Positions 1 through 8,109 of a DNA stretch of 47,021 nucleotides are shown in pieces (position 1 is the first letter of the stretch; every line of letters starts with the position of its first letter). Source of the DNA: Deinococcales bacterium (GTDB taxonomy: Bacteria; Deinococcota; Deinococci; Deinococcales; JAAFIG01); contig JAAFIG010000038.1 in the NCBI GenBank assembly GCA_013298595.1, positions 1 to 47,021 of the forward strand. Direction: 5' to 3'. A model generated the notes under the pieces. The model had not been told where the DNA came from and searched no databases. It worked only from the letters and a program-made list of their open reading frames with translations. The position numbers and the translations under genes were made by a program.

Positions 1-105
1 TGTATGCGGAAGTTACTTGTGATGTTGAACGCCATGGCTAGAAGTGGTGAGGTGTTTGATGCGAATTGGGTAACGAAACGCAGGGGTGTGGGTGTTGAAA
101 TTTGA
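1..105 (+). CDS. IS110-family transposase, C-terminal fragment
   Basis: The frame starting at base 1 is open for 34 codons to a TGA at 103-105. It contains RKLLVMLNAMARSGEVFD, which resembles the conserved C-terminal end of IS110/IS1111 transposases (typically RKLLvxLNAmxrxg). The N-terminal DEDD catalytic domain and the C-terminal Ser domain proper lie outside the window. The family call rests on this short tail alone. With only about 21 bases after the stop, a guide (bridge) RNA, if this element has one, would be on the 5' side as in the IS110 subgroup, not downstream as in IS1111. Confidence 0.6.
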   Translation, partial: CMRKLLVMLNAMARSGEVFDANWVTKRRGVGVEI

Positions 106-126
106 CAAATCATTACAGTTGCTACA
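1..126 (+). mobile_element. 3' end of an IS110-type insertion sequence (left copy)
   Basis: These bases are an exact reverse complement of 46895-47020. They contain the end of a transposase reading frame (stop at 103-105) followed by only 21 shared non-coding bases; the two copies diverge at base 127, which marks the element boundary. IS110 elements lack long terminal inverted repeats, in keeping with what is seen. The rest of the element lies outside the window. Because both window ends stop inside the same repeat, these are probably assembly break points. Confidence 0.7.
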
Positions 127-172
127 CGGAACGAACGAGATTTTGCAAAACTCAGCGATTTGTAGTCAAGTC

Positions 173-1453
173 CTAATTGCTGGTCTGATTAATCATCGAC
201 AAACACATTTCGTCAGCTGTGCCTTCGCCCCACGCGATGTAACGCATCTCGAGGGGATTGTTACCAATCAGCGGGCGGTTGTTTGCGCTGTTATCAAACA
301 CGCAACTGACTCTGATTACATCACCTTTTTTGGCTTGTACAGGATCTTTAAACCAGTAATTTCCTTGCCAGTGAAAATCCCATTTTGGTATGCTCAGCAA
401 GGTTTTCGATTTACCTTCAGAAATCAGTTCGACTTTAATTTGCTTACCCATTAAGTGCATATGCCCAGCCACGCTGTACAAAGTAGCATCCGCCCGTATA
501 CTTCGATCGCATGAAGTGCTGATACTCGAGGCATCACCAACTGGTTTTTGGTAATCGGCTAAGGTACGTTTGCATAAAAGTAAAGCCCCTGCCGATTGTC
601 GCGCTGCGAATGCACCCACTTCGGCAACATTACGGGCAATGGTCGTATCGCGTTGACAAGCTGGTGTGTTAATACCATCAGGACAAGGTAATTCTACTGG
701 CGCAATGTAATTTTGGTTGCGTATAGCTTGTAATTGTGAACCTACGGGTGCATACGTCAATTCAAAACTCGAGCGGTCCGTACCAAGCCCATTAGCTAAG
801 TTATAATGTATTTGCATCACATACATCGACCCTTTTTTGACAGGAACACCAATACCAGCAGGTAAGTTTCCCTTACCAGCGCCTGGAACCCAAGCACCAA
901 CCCAAGCACCGCCTCTGCCGCCTGGATTCTCGAGGTCTGACGCACCTACATTGGCATTGCCTCGAGTACCCAATCCAGACCCACCAAAACAACTCCAACC
1001 TTCACCATTTTTATTAAATTCTTTAGCTTCGGCAACATTTTCTGGTTCTACTCGAAATAAAATCGCATGATGCACCATTTTGCCATTTTGCGGCAAGACA
1101 TAAACACCTGTTACAAAACGATCTGACTCGAGTTTAGGGTCTATTAAAAAACAATGGTAATCGTCTAAACCGCCTTTTTCATTTTTAGGAGCATAAGCAG
1201 TTGTGCTCAATTCGTAGCGAACCGTTTCGCCCGCCGCTGCCGCGTAAGTTGGCGCTAGTGTCCACGGCACATCTGCAATATTTTCATTGACAAAATGTCC
1301 TTGATGAGGCGTATCATGCCCTATTGTTGTCGCACTTTGTACTCGAGAAATAGCGCTAAGCCAAGCACCTGACTGCGAAACACCAGTCGCAATGGTGATA
1401 CCAAGCCCAAGGAGAGCAAAAGCTCGAGTTAAGCGAATAAATTTTTGATTCAT
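173..1453 (-). CDS. PHM/DBH-like copper type II monooxygenase, exported
   Basis: A secreted protein of about 426 residues related to the copper type II, ascorbate-dependent monooxygenases (peptidylglycine alpha-hydroxylating and dopamine beta-monooxygenase fold). Candidate ligands visible in order are an HH pair (MVHHAILF), a later His (MQIHYNL), an HxH pair (GHMHLMGK) and a Met near the C-terminus (DEMC), matching the CuH set (three His) and CuM set (two His, one Met). The start was set at the ATG at 1453 because GGAGGT lies just upstream; this leaves a signal peptide beginning MNQKFIRLTRAFALLGLG. The c-type cytochrome gene lies 80 bp upstream on the same strand and could supply electrons. 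The substrate is unknown; many bacterial homologues are uncharacterised. Confidence 0.72.
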   Translation of the reverse strand: MNQKFIRLTRAFALLGLGITIATGVSQSGAWLSAISRVQSATTIGHDTPHQGHFVNENIADVPWTLAPTYAAAAGETVRYELSTTAYAPKNEKGGLDDYHCFLIDPKLESDRFVTGVYVLPQNGKMVHHAILFRVEPENVAEAKEFNKNGEGWSCFGGSGLGTRGNANVGASDLENPGGRGGAWVGAWVPGAGKGNLPAGIGVPVKKGSMYVMQIHYNLANGLGTDRSSFELTYAPVGSQLQAIRNQNYIAPVELPCPDGINTPACQRDTTIARNVAEVGAFAARQSAGALLLCKRTLADYQKPVGDASSISTSCDRSIRADATLYSVAGHMHLMGKQIKVELISEGKSKTLLSIPKWDFHWQGNYWFKDPVQAKKGDVIRVSCVFDNSANNRPLIGNNPLEMRYIAWGEGTADEMCLSMINQTSN

Positions 1454-1533
1454 AAATACCTCCAAAATGAAATTAGGCACGCCACGAAGATTTGGATTAA
1501 GCGAGGCATGTTTCGCCGCTACGGCTTAAAGCA

Positions 1534-1920
1534 CTACGGTTTTTGTCCAGGCAATGGTTTACCTAATGGTGCACCAGCCTTAACCCAATCAAACAGCATT
1601 TGCTTACTGGTTGCACCAAGGCGAGTATCGTTCAAATATGGCGGAGAATCCTCTCCGGGCATCCACGGAGGCATATTGCCTTGCGTCACCACTCGAGCGA
1701 TTTCCGAGGCATTCGTTACTGCATCCTGACCACTGGTTAGAGTAAACGGTGCAATACCACCCACCACATGACAAGCAGTACAGTGTTTCTCGAGAATTGA
1801 TTGCACATCGGTGTAATAAGTTGGCACATAATTCTGCGCTTGGCTCGAAGGGGTTTTTATCGTACCAAGAAACAGAAAAGCCATGCAGACAGTCAGTGCT
1901 TTCGTAGCAGTCAGTTTCAT
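1534..1920 (-). CDS. Exported c-type cytochrome-like haem protein
   Basis: A small protein of about 128 residues with a signal peptide (MKLTATKALTVCMAFLFLG) and one CxxCH haem-attachment motif (CTACH, in ILEKHCTACHVVGGIAPF), followed by a Met-rich MPPWMPG segment that may give the distal Met ligand. This resembles the cytochrome domain found next to, or fused with, PHM-like copper monooxygenases in other bacteria. An upstream GTG at 1941 is an alternative start; neither start has a clear Shine-Dalgarno sequence. It is divergent from the two-component system that begins at 1999. Confidence 0.72.
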   Translation of the reverse strand: MKLTATKALTVCMAFLFLGTIKTPSSQAQNYVPTYYTDVQSILEKHCTACHVVGGIAPFTLTSGQDAVTNASEIARVVTQGNMPPWMPGEDSPPYLNDTRLGATSKQMLFDWVKAGAPLGKPLPGQKP

Positions 1921-1986
1921 AGCAGCTAGTTTGCCAAGCACTTATGGAGAAGTTATGGAGATTATTCTTAACAACAAAAAAAGCCG

Positions 1987-1992
1987 TACACT
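1987..1992 (+). promoter_or_regulatory. -10 box of a leaderless promoter for the response regulator
   Basis: TACACT lies six bases before the GTG at 1999, and there is no Shine-Dalgarno sequence between them. Transcription would start at or beside the start codon. The last bases of the box form part of a CTCGAG palindrome (1991-1996). Confidence 0.45.
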
Positions 1993-1998
1993 CGAGTA

Positions 1999-2652
1999 GT
2001 GCAAATCCTACTGATCGAAGACCAAGGAGAAATCAGTCAAGCCTTACAAGGGTTTTTGATGCAGCATGGTTTTGTTGTCCAAGTTGCTGACAACGGACTC
2101 GAGGGCTTGCGATTGTTTCACCAGCAACAACCTGATGCGCTGCTGTTGGACATCATGATGCCCGGAATTACAGGTCTGGAGGTACTACGAGAAGTCCGCG
2201 ACACCAGCCAAGTTCCTGTGCTGATTCTGACCGCTCGAGCCGATGAACGCGAAATACTCGAGGGGTTTTCGTTAGGTGCAGATGATTACATCACCAAACC
2301 ATTTCGTATGCTCGAGGTGCTGGCTCGGTTACAAGCTGTGTTGCGCCGCAGTGGTAAACAAAAAAGCGTTTTACACGGCGCAGATGGATTGATACTTGAT
2401 CTTGAAGCTCGAGAAGCCAAATTGCATAACAAATCACTTGAGTTAACCGTTGCCGAATTTGAATTACTACAAAAATTAGTACAAAACCCAAATCGGGTGT
2501 ACACCCGTTCTGAACTGATCGAAATCACCAGTGCCGAACGTGAAACCTTAGAACGAACTGTGGACACACATATCAAAAATGTACGCAAAAAAATTGGCAC
2601 ACCGCATCATGTAGAAACAGTTTACGGCATAGGATATCGCTATGAACTTTAA
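1999..2652 (+). CDS. OmpR-family response regulator
   Basis: A 217-residue response regulator. The receiver domain (about 1-115) shows the acidic pocket near residues 8-9, the phospho-acceptor Asp51 (LLLDIMMPG), Thr78 (ILTARA) and Lys100 (ITKPF). A winged-helix OmpR/PhoB DNA-binding domain follows (about 125-215; ERTVDTHIKNVRKKIG). The GTG start is supported by the -10 box six bases upstream. The stop overlaps the start of the histidine kinase by 11 bases, so the two are co-transcribed and probably translationally coupled. The signal and targets are unknown; the divergent copper monooxygenase/cytochrome pair is a natural candidate. Confidence 0.9.
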   Translation: MQILLIEDQGEISQALQGFLMQHGFVVQVADNGLEGLRLFHQQQPDALLLDIMMPGITGLEVLREVRDTSQVPVLILTARADEREILEGFSLGADDYITKPFRMLEVLARLQAVLRRSGKQKSVLHGADGLILDLEAREAKLHNKSLELTVAEFELLQKLVQNPNRVYTRSELIEITSAERETLERTVDTHIKNVRKKIGTPHHVETVYGIGYRYEL

Positions 2653-3739
2653 GCGCCGACCACTGCCCCTGTGGGCGCAACTGGCATTTCCAATGAGCAT
2701 TGTGCTAATTATTATTGTGCTTGGTACTGTAGTGGTTTACGAAACCTATTGGGATCAAGTGCTACAACGGGTTTCACCAAGTGTTCGAGTAGCCATCGAA
2801 AATGTTCGCCCTTCACCAAAATTTTTTTTGGCAGACAACCGAATTCGTCCGAGTCCTGGGGTGATTAGTTTTATTTTCAGTGCAACTGTGATTATTTTTG
2901 TCAGCCTGATGATCTCGAGGCGTATCCTCAAACCCATCGAAGCACTTGAGCGCAGTGTCAATGCCATAGCTAAACACGGCAACAAGCCAATTAAAATTCC
3001 TCGAGGGCAATTTGCCGAAGTTTTGACTGGAGTTGCAGAATTAGCTGCAAAACTCGAGCGTAGCGAAAATGCTCGGCGCATTGCCAATGCCGCCATTGCC
3101 CACGAACTTCGCACCCCATTAACGGCATTGCGTGCTCGAGTCGAAAGTTTTGAATTTGGTGTTTACCCATTGGAAATTAAAGAAGTTATTAAACTGCATT
3201 CTTCACTTGATTTACTCGAGAAACTGATTCGGGATTTACAAACAGTTTCCTTATCTGAAGCAGGTGAATTACACTTAGAAATCCAAACACTCAACTTTGC
3301 TACTTTGCTACTTGAGGTTCGTGAAGATTTGCAATTACTAGCAGAGCAAAAAAACATAAGCCTTGAGTACCAAGTAAATCCCGAAATCAACATCCAAGCC
3401 GACCCGCAACGCCTTCGTCAAGTACTGCATAATTTACTCGAGAATGCCATTCGTTACACACCAAACGCTCAACGCATCAAAGCCTCCGCAGAAATCAACA
3501 ACCAACACCTCGAGATTCGTATTATTGATAGCGGTAATGGCGTGCCAGACAACGAACTCGAGAAATTATTTACTCCGTTTTATCGTTTAGAACCAAGTCG
3601 CTCGAGGGAATTTGGTGGCAGTGGGTTAGGCTTAGCTGTAGTACAAGCAATTGTCACTGCTCATCGTGGCACAATTCGCGCCACTCGAGCTACCATCGGA
3701 GGACTCGAGATTCAGATTTTACTGCCAATAAACGCCTAG
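2642..3739 (+). CDS. Sensor histidine kinase
   Basis: A 365-residue membrane kinase partnering the overlapping OmpR regulator. TM1 (about 14-34) and TM2 (about 74-92) enclose a short outer loop of about 40 residues. They are followed by a HAMP-like linker, a HisKA domain with phospho-acceptor His154 (AHELRTPLTALRARVE), and a HATPase domain with an N box (LHNLLENAIRYTPN), a G1 box (DSGNGVPD) and a G2 box (GGSGLGLAVV). All catalytic motifs are intact. The small sensor loop gives no hint of the ligand. Confidence 0.92.
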   Translation: MNFKRRPLPLWAQLAFPMSIVLIIIVLGTVVVYETYWDQVLQRVSPSVRVAIENVRPSPKFFLADNRIRPSPGVISFIFSATVIIFVSLMISRRILKPIEALERSVNAIAKHGNKPIKIPRGQFAEVLTGVAELAAKLERSENARRIANAAIAHELRTPLTALRARVESFEFGVYPLEIKEVIKLHSSLDLLEKLIRDLQTVSLSEAGELHLEIQTLNFATLLLEVREDLQLLAEQKNISLEYQVNPEINIQADPQRLRQVLHNLLENAIRYTPNAQRIKASAEINNQHLEIRIIDSGNGVPDNELEKLFTPFYRLEPSRSREFGGSGLGLAVVQAIVTAHRGTIRATRATIGGLEIQILLPINA

Positions 3740-3783
3740 CAGCCTCGAGCACCATAAGCTTCGACCTATTTCATCTACTTGCT

Positions 3784-4215
3784 TCATGGTTTTGCAGAAC
3801 GCCACATTGGTCCAATCGCTAGAAGTAATACCAAAATGTTAAAAAACACATTTGAAAGTGTTCCAGAGGCAATAGAGCCAGCACTGTCTAACACAAACCA
3901 AGCAATCAAACTGGTTAATACAGTTCGGCGCACAAGCTCGGGTGATAAATCGTATATCCATTGCCTTAAACACCAAATCATCACGCCCCATCCAAACAAA
4001 AAACCACCTGTTAGCGCAGCTAAAAATCTGACGGTGGGGTCTGAAATTGTTTGTAAACCATCCAACGGGAATTTGAGCAAATCAAGTGTCCAGCGGGCAG
4101 GTTCTGCTGTAGCAGCCATTGTTCCTAAAAAAAAGACAGGACCAAAAGATCCAACAACAACAGCTGTAATGATTAACCAGAACTTATGAAATTTGTGCGA
4201 CGACATTGTATTCAT
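3784..4215 (-). CDS. Small multi-spanning membrane protein, unknown
   Basis: A protein of about 143 residues with four likely membrane helices (around FWLIITAVVVGSFGPVFFLG, FLAALTGGFLFGWGVMIW, VLTSLIAWFVLDSAGSIA and NVFFNILVLLLAIGP). The start was chosen at the second of two adjacent ATGs because AAGGTG lies about seven bases upstream; the longer frame has no such site. I do not recognise the family with certainty; it looks like small excinuclease/DoxX-size membrane proteins of unknown role. It lies 128 bp downstream of a TetR gene on the same strand and may be its target. The gene contains no CTCGAG, unlike nearly all its neighbours. Confidence 0.6.
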   Translation of the reverse strand: MNTMSSHKFHKFWLIITAVVVGSFGPVFFLGTMAATAEPARWTLDLLKFPLDGLQTISDPTVRFLAALTGGFLFGWGVMIWCLRQWIYDLSPELVRRTVLTSLIAWFVLDSAGSIASGTLSNVFFNILVLLLAIGPMWRSAKP

Positions 4216-4343
4216 CATTTTCACCTTATGCAGCATGATTTTTCCAAGCAAGCAAATAATTTTTTCAAGTATTTGCTCGATCAGCATTTTTCTAAAATTG
4301 TTAACGTGCTACAAAATAAATAGCACCTACTTGGCAATTGTCT

Positions 4344-4895
4344 TCATCGCGCACCTCCCTCGAGTAATACCAACATGTTCTCAAAAGCAGCTTCGATACG
4401 TTCGCGTTCTTCAGTAACCATATAATCTAAAAGTAAACCGCTAAAAACACCCACCACCAATGTTGCTGTGGCAGCATTTGAACCAGCCATTTGCGCTGAA
4501 ACCAAACCGACCCAACGATGTAAGGTGTCTCGAGCAAATTGTTGATATTCAGTTTTGCCCTGTATGGACAGCACTTCAAGCTCTAAAGTCAGGCGGATGA
4601 GTGGGGTCATTTCTTTTGAAGTGAAATGCTGCCACAGCAAACGCAATGCTTTTGTTGGGGTAACTCCAAGGCTCAGGTTAGTGAACATGGCTTGTTGTTG
4701 CTGTTGGCTGTAGATCAGCACTTCTACAATTAAATTTTCTTTACTGTCAAAGTGGTATAGCAGCATTCTCGCTGTTGTACCAAGAGATTCGGCAAGTGCA
4801 CGTAGACTTAGGTCTTGCAATCCGTGCTGCAAAATATACCCGACGATTTTCTCGAGAAGTTCGGCTTTAATTTGAGGAATTGGTTTTCTACCCAT
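4344..4895 (-). CDS. TetR-family transcriptional regulator
   Basis: A 183-residue regulator with an N-terminal three-helix HTH (about 10-57; DLSLRALAESLGTTARMLLYHF) and a helical ligand-binding domain. The start was set at MGRKPIP rather than the longer frame because that frame would run through a palindromic operator two bases upstream of this ATG. The operator position implies autorepression and possibly a very short leader. The downstream membrane protein gene (3784-4215) is a likely co-regulated partner. The inducer is unknown. Confidence 0.85.
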   Translation of the reverse strand: MGRKPIPQIKAELLEKIVGYILQHGLQDLSLRALAESLGTTARMLLYHFDSKENLIVEVLIYSQQQQQAMFTNLSLGVTPTKALRLLWQHFTSKEMTPLIRLTLELEVLSIQGKTEYQQFARDTLHRWVGLVSAQMAGSNAATATLVVGVFSGLLLDYMVTEERERIEAAFENMLVLLEGGAR

Positions 4896-4897
4896 AA

Positions 4898-4929
4898 TGT
4901 AACACCTGTTACGTGTAATAAGTGTTACA
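4898..4929. promoter_or_regulatory. Palindromic operator, probably TetR autoregulatory site
   Basis: A 32-bp near-perfect palindrome begins with TGTAACAC and ends with GTGTTACA, with further matching GTTAC/GTAAT steps inside. It is centred about 20 bp upstream of the TetR start codon and ends two bases before it. This arrangement is usual for TetR operators that overlap their own promoter. Confidence 0.65.
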
Positions 4930-5110
4930 TGAATTCTTATTGTTGTCAAGCCTATTTGCAATCAACTTCATCCTTTGTATCCCAAGACTCGTCAGTTACT
5001 TTGTCAATATTGCAGCCTATAAATTGCCCAGTATGTCCTGCTTAAATAAGTCACTCGAGAGAATTGAGCAGACTTGTCTCTGCTCATCAAAACGCAGTGA
5101 GCACCGCCCA
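4930..5110. other. Intergenic region upstream of the TetR gene
   Basis: An AT-rich gap between the TetR operator and the 3' end of the exported-protein gene. I see no convincing gene, RNA or strong terminator; open frames here lack start signals and family resemblance. Confidence 0.4.
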
Positions 5111-5668
5111 TCAAAGCCGGCAATCTGAACGCGTAAAAGCCTCGAGCAGCACAGGCTTTGGCGTAACTCGAATCACAGTTGCTGAAAATACATGATCCAC
5201 ATGAAAAGTTTTTTGCACACAGCTCGAGGCTCGAAAACGCCCTTGATTAAAACGAAACGAGACTTTACTCCAACCGCGCCAGCCCGAACCTACAAACTCG
5301 AGAATCGAAAAACCATTTTTTTCAACAACAATCCGAGCAAAGTTCTTATCTGTTCGCGCCCAAGCGTCCCCTGCTACACCAGAACAAGCAGCACAACGAA
5401 CCACAGTGTTAGCTCGAGCAACACGGACTAAATTACCCTGAGAATTCCGCAAGAAAACCAATAATGGGCGTGGTGTGTTGGCATTTTGGATTTCATCCCA
5501 AGAGCGAACCAAAACAATCAGATCTTGTAAACCATCGTTATTGATATCGCCTCGGAAAATTCGCATCATGGCATGACGGGCTGGAATACCGTTTTGTAAA
5601 ATCTGTGTATCTCGAGAAGCAGCCAATACTGGCATGGCTAAAAGTAAAACACACAAAATCCGAATCAT
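5111..5668 (-). CDS. Exported protein with one FG-GAP/EF-hand-like Ca-binding loop
   Basis: A 185-residue protein with a short signal peptide (MIRILCVLLLAMPVLAAS) and a DxNxDGxxD loop (RGDINNDGLQDLIVLVR, about residues 38-55), typical of FG-GAP/VCBS repeats and dockerin-type calcium loops. The remainder is beta-rich with four Cys residues (RCAACSG, SSC, SDC) that could form disulfides outside the cytoplasm. Its ATG overlaps the stop of the MoxR gene (ATGA), so it belongs to that operon. No enzymatic motif is visible. Confidence 0.6.
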   Translation of the reverse strand: MIRILCVLLLAMPVLAASRDTQILQNGIPARHAMMRIFRGDINNDGLQDLIVLVRSWDEIQNANTPRPLLVFLRNSQGNLVRVARANTVVRCAACSGVAGDAWARTDKNFARIVVEKNGFSILEFVGSGWRGWSKVSFRFNQGRFRASSCVQKTFHVDHVFSATVIRVTPKPVLLEAFTRSDCRL

Positions 5669-6597
5669 ACGGTTTCGACAGGCACTGGAACTCGAGCCAG
5701 AATATCTTTGACTAAACTTTCGCTGGTCACACCACGCAACCGCGCTTCGGCTCGCAGCATTAAACGATGCCCTAGCACAGGAATGGCAGCCCGTTTAATA
5801 TCGTCGGGTAGCACAAATTCTCGCCCTGCGATGGCAGCTAAGCCTTGGGCAACACCTTGCAAAGCCAAACTGGCTCGAGGGCTGGCACCTAGGTAAACAT
5901 CGGCTAAACCGCGCGAGGCATGTACTAAACGCACAATGTATTCTCGTAATTCTGCTTCTAAATGCACTTCTCGAGCTGATCTTTGCGTGGCAATCAATTC
6001 ATCAGCACTCGAGACAGATTGTAACTCCGCAATAGGGTGTACTCCTCGTAAACGATGCAAAACCTCGAGTTCTTCGGATGCACTTGGGTAGCCAACATTG
6101 CAACGCACCAAAAACCGATCTAATTGGGCTTCGGGCAACCGATACGTACCATCCATTTCAACTGGGTTTTGCGTAGCAATAACAATAAATGGTTTAGGCA
6201 ACGCCCTTGTTTCACCGTCGGCACTCACTTGCCCTTCTGCCATTGCCTCGAGCAGCGCCGATTGGGTTTTTGGGGTGGCTCGGTTGATCTCGTCGGCAAG
6301 CAGTAAATTGGTAAACACAGGTCCTTGCACAAATTCAAACCCTGTCCCTCGGTACACACTGACCCCAGTCACATCGGATGGCAATAAATCTGGCGTGAAC
6401 TGCACTCGCTTAAACCCCAAGCCAAGCGAAACCGCTAAAGCCCGAGCCAACATGGTTTTACCAGTGCCTGGCACATCCTCGAGTAGCACATGCCCACCTG
6501 CCAGAATCGCAGCTAACGTAATCTCGAGGGTGTTTTCCCGACCAACAATGACTTTAGCAACATTTTGTTTTATTCGATCTGCGAAATCTTTTATCAT
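5665..6597 (-). CDS. MoxR-family AAA+ ATPase
   Basis: A 310-residue ATPase with Walker A GTGKT (residues 44-48), Walker B LLLADEIN (Asp102/Glu103), a sensor-1 ATQNP and the family signature GTYRLPEAQLDRFLVR. MoxR ATPases act as chaperones that mature or activate membrane-associated complexes, usually with DUF58 and von Willebrand A proteins. The start MIKDFADRIK was chosen over a longer frame because AGGGGA lies directly upstream. It follows the two DUF4129 membrane-protein genes on the same strand, and its stop overlaps the next start by ATGA. Confidence 0.9.
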   Translation of the reverse strand: MIKDFADRIKQNVAKVIVGRENTLEITLAAILAGGHVLLEDVPGTGKTMLARALAVSLGLGFKRVQFTPDLLPSDVTGVSVYRGTGFEFVQGPVFTNLLLADEINRATPKTQSALLEAMAEGQVSADGETRALPKPFIVIATQNPVEMDGTYRLPEAQLDRFLVRCNVGYPSASEELEVLHRLRGVHPIAELQSVSSADELIATQRSAREVHLEAELREYIVRLVHASRGLADVYLGASPRASLALQGVAQGLAAIAGREFVLPDDIKRAAIPVLGHRLMLRAEARLRGVTSESLVKDILARVPVPVETV

Positions 6598-6725
6598 ATT
6601 CCCCTTTTTCGTAAAGGCGAACCCTGTGTTCGCTCTGCAACCAACAATATTGATCTGATTCCTAAAATTCTCGTGTGCATAACAATTTCTTAAAATTCTT
6701 GAGCTAGGGCAAAGCACACCTACGA

Positions 6726-8108
6726 TTAGTTATTTCCTTTCATGATTTGCTGCACAGCTTTTTCTGCCTCGAGTGCATTGGTTTCAGCTACCAATTTTCC
6801 ATAGCGAACAGGTTCGTATAAATTGGTGATTTGTAAAGCAAAAACCCGAGAGATTGGGTTGATATCAGCAAACCGCTGAGCAAATTCAAGTGGTGTTTCG
6901 GCTTCGCCACGAGGCACACCTTGGGTTTTTGCAAACTCGAGAAAGTTTTGGTACGCAGCTCGAACGCGGTTGCTGGCAGCTTGGCTGGGTTGACTCGAGG
7001 GTGGAGTATCAGATTCGGATTCTGGTTTGATGATATGGGTTTTGCTTGCTTTACGAAATGCCCAGTACAGCATCAGCAGCAGTATCGCTGCCAGTACATA
7101 GGGTATCCATAGGTTCTGTGCGAATCTGCTGCGTCTGATTTGTTCCTCGAGTTCAGCCAGTGTCAATTGCCTTGTTGTACCTTCGCCATTCATTTGGTTC
7201 AAGGTTGTATCTGAATTCATTGCTGGGTTAGAGCCACCATTAGGAGCCGATAAAGCCAGTGCAAAGAGCACTGTGGCAAGAATTAATGCAGCAATAATAG
7301 GCATGAAATCCCAGAGTTCTATTTTTTTTGCACCCTTAGATTTCTGCACACGCGAACCCAAAATATAAAACCCCAATATCATCACAAGGGCATATAACAT
7401 GGCAGAGACACTGGCAAAAAAAGCATCTTGAGTTGAGTCTATTTTGTTTGTGGCTCGAGGTAAAATTTTTTCGCCTTGGGTATTGACGCGAGGTTTCTCG
7501 AGTTCTTTTTGTTTGGCAGGGCTTGCCTGATTGATACTCGAACCACCAGTTGGGTCTTGCAAACTACGAGGCATTGGTAAAATAAAGGCAAAGGCAGCGA
7601 CTGCAGCAAAAATGAGGGTTAAATTCCATATATGATTTCGCTCGAGATGAAAAGGATTTGCTCCTGCAAAAGTGTGTTGTTTTTGCATTGCAGCTAGGGC
7701 TGCTAAACCCAGTACCGACAGCAAACCATAAACACTTGGCATAGCCACCAATAAGACCAATGGTGCAAACCAAGCCCAGACCGAACCATCCTGAACACCA
7801 TCTAAGGCAAGCCCAAGCAAATACGCTAAAACCAGCACCGCAAAAAATGGCGCAAGCCGAGCAAATAAAGCAGCCCCCAAATCAAAAGGTGGCAAAATAA
7901 ACACCACTGCCGCCGCGTAAACACTGGCAAATACGGCATATTGTCTCGAACCTATGTTTAACCGAACCAGCCACGGCAATAAAACCGCTGCTACTACGGC
8001 AATAAAAGGTAATACTGTTACCCATTGGACAGCTGCTAAAGCCAGCAACAATAACGCTAACCAAATTCTATTGCCGATGCGTATTGGGTCAGCAATATGA
8101 GTCACCAC
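6726..8108 (-). CDS. Polytopic membrane protein with C-terminal DUF4129 domain
   Basis: A 460-residue protein with about eight membrane helices in the first 150 residues and around 235-280, one more near 335-350, then a cytoplasmic C-terminus. The segment PRGEAETPLEFAQRFADINP followed by NLYEPVRYG matches the DUF4129 domain that ends TgpA-type transglutaminases. The transglutaminase Cys-His-Asp core itself is absent. The GTG start lies one base after the stop of the preceding DUF4129 gene, so translation is probably coupled. The MoxR gene follows about 130 bp downstream. Confidence 0.68.
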   Translation of the reverse strand: MVTHIADPIRIGNRIWLALLLLALAAVQWVTVLPFIAVVAAVLLPWLVRLNIGSRQYAVFASVYAAAVVFILPPFDLGAALFARLAPFFAVLVLAYLLGLALDGVQDGSVWAWFAPLVLLVAMPSVYGLLSVLGLAALAAMQKQHTFAGANPFHLERNHIWNLTLIFAAVAAFAFILPMPRSLQDPTGGSSINQASPAKQKELEKPRVNTQGEKILPRATNKIDSTQDAFFASVSAMLYALVMILGFYILGSRVQKSKGAKKIELWDFMPIIAALILATVLFALALSAPNGGSNPAMNSDTTLNQMNGEGTTRQLTLAELEEQIRRSRFAQNLWIPYVLAAILLLMLYWAFRKASKTHIIKPESESDTPPSSQPSQAASNRVRAAYQNFLEFAKTQGVPRGEAETPLEFAQRFADINPISRVFALQITNLYEPVRYGKLVAETNALEAEKAVQQIMKGNN

Positions 8109-8109
8109 T

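Noticed and set aside
837-1070. Proline-rich 77-codon plus-strand frame
   Set aside because: It is antisense to the glycine-rich part of the copper monooxygenase, which explains its composition.
4310-4346. Six-codon frame after the TetR stop (MKTIAK) with a short hairpin, possibly an attenuator
   Set aside because: GGAGGT precedes it, but no alternative pairing or regulatory codon run is visible; too short to support.
6098-6658. 186-codon plus-strand open frame
   Set aside because: It is antisense to the MoxR gene, without a start signal or family resemblance.
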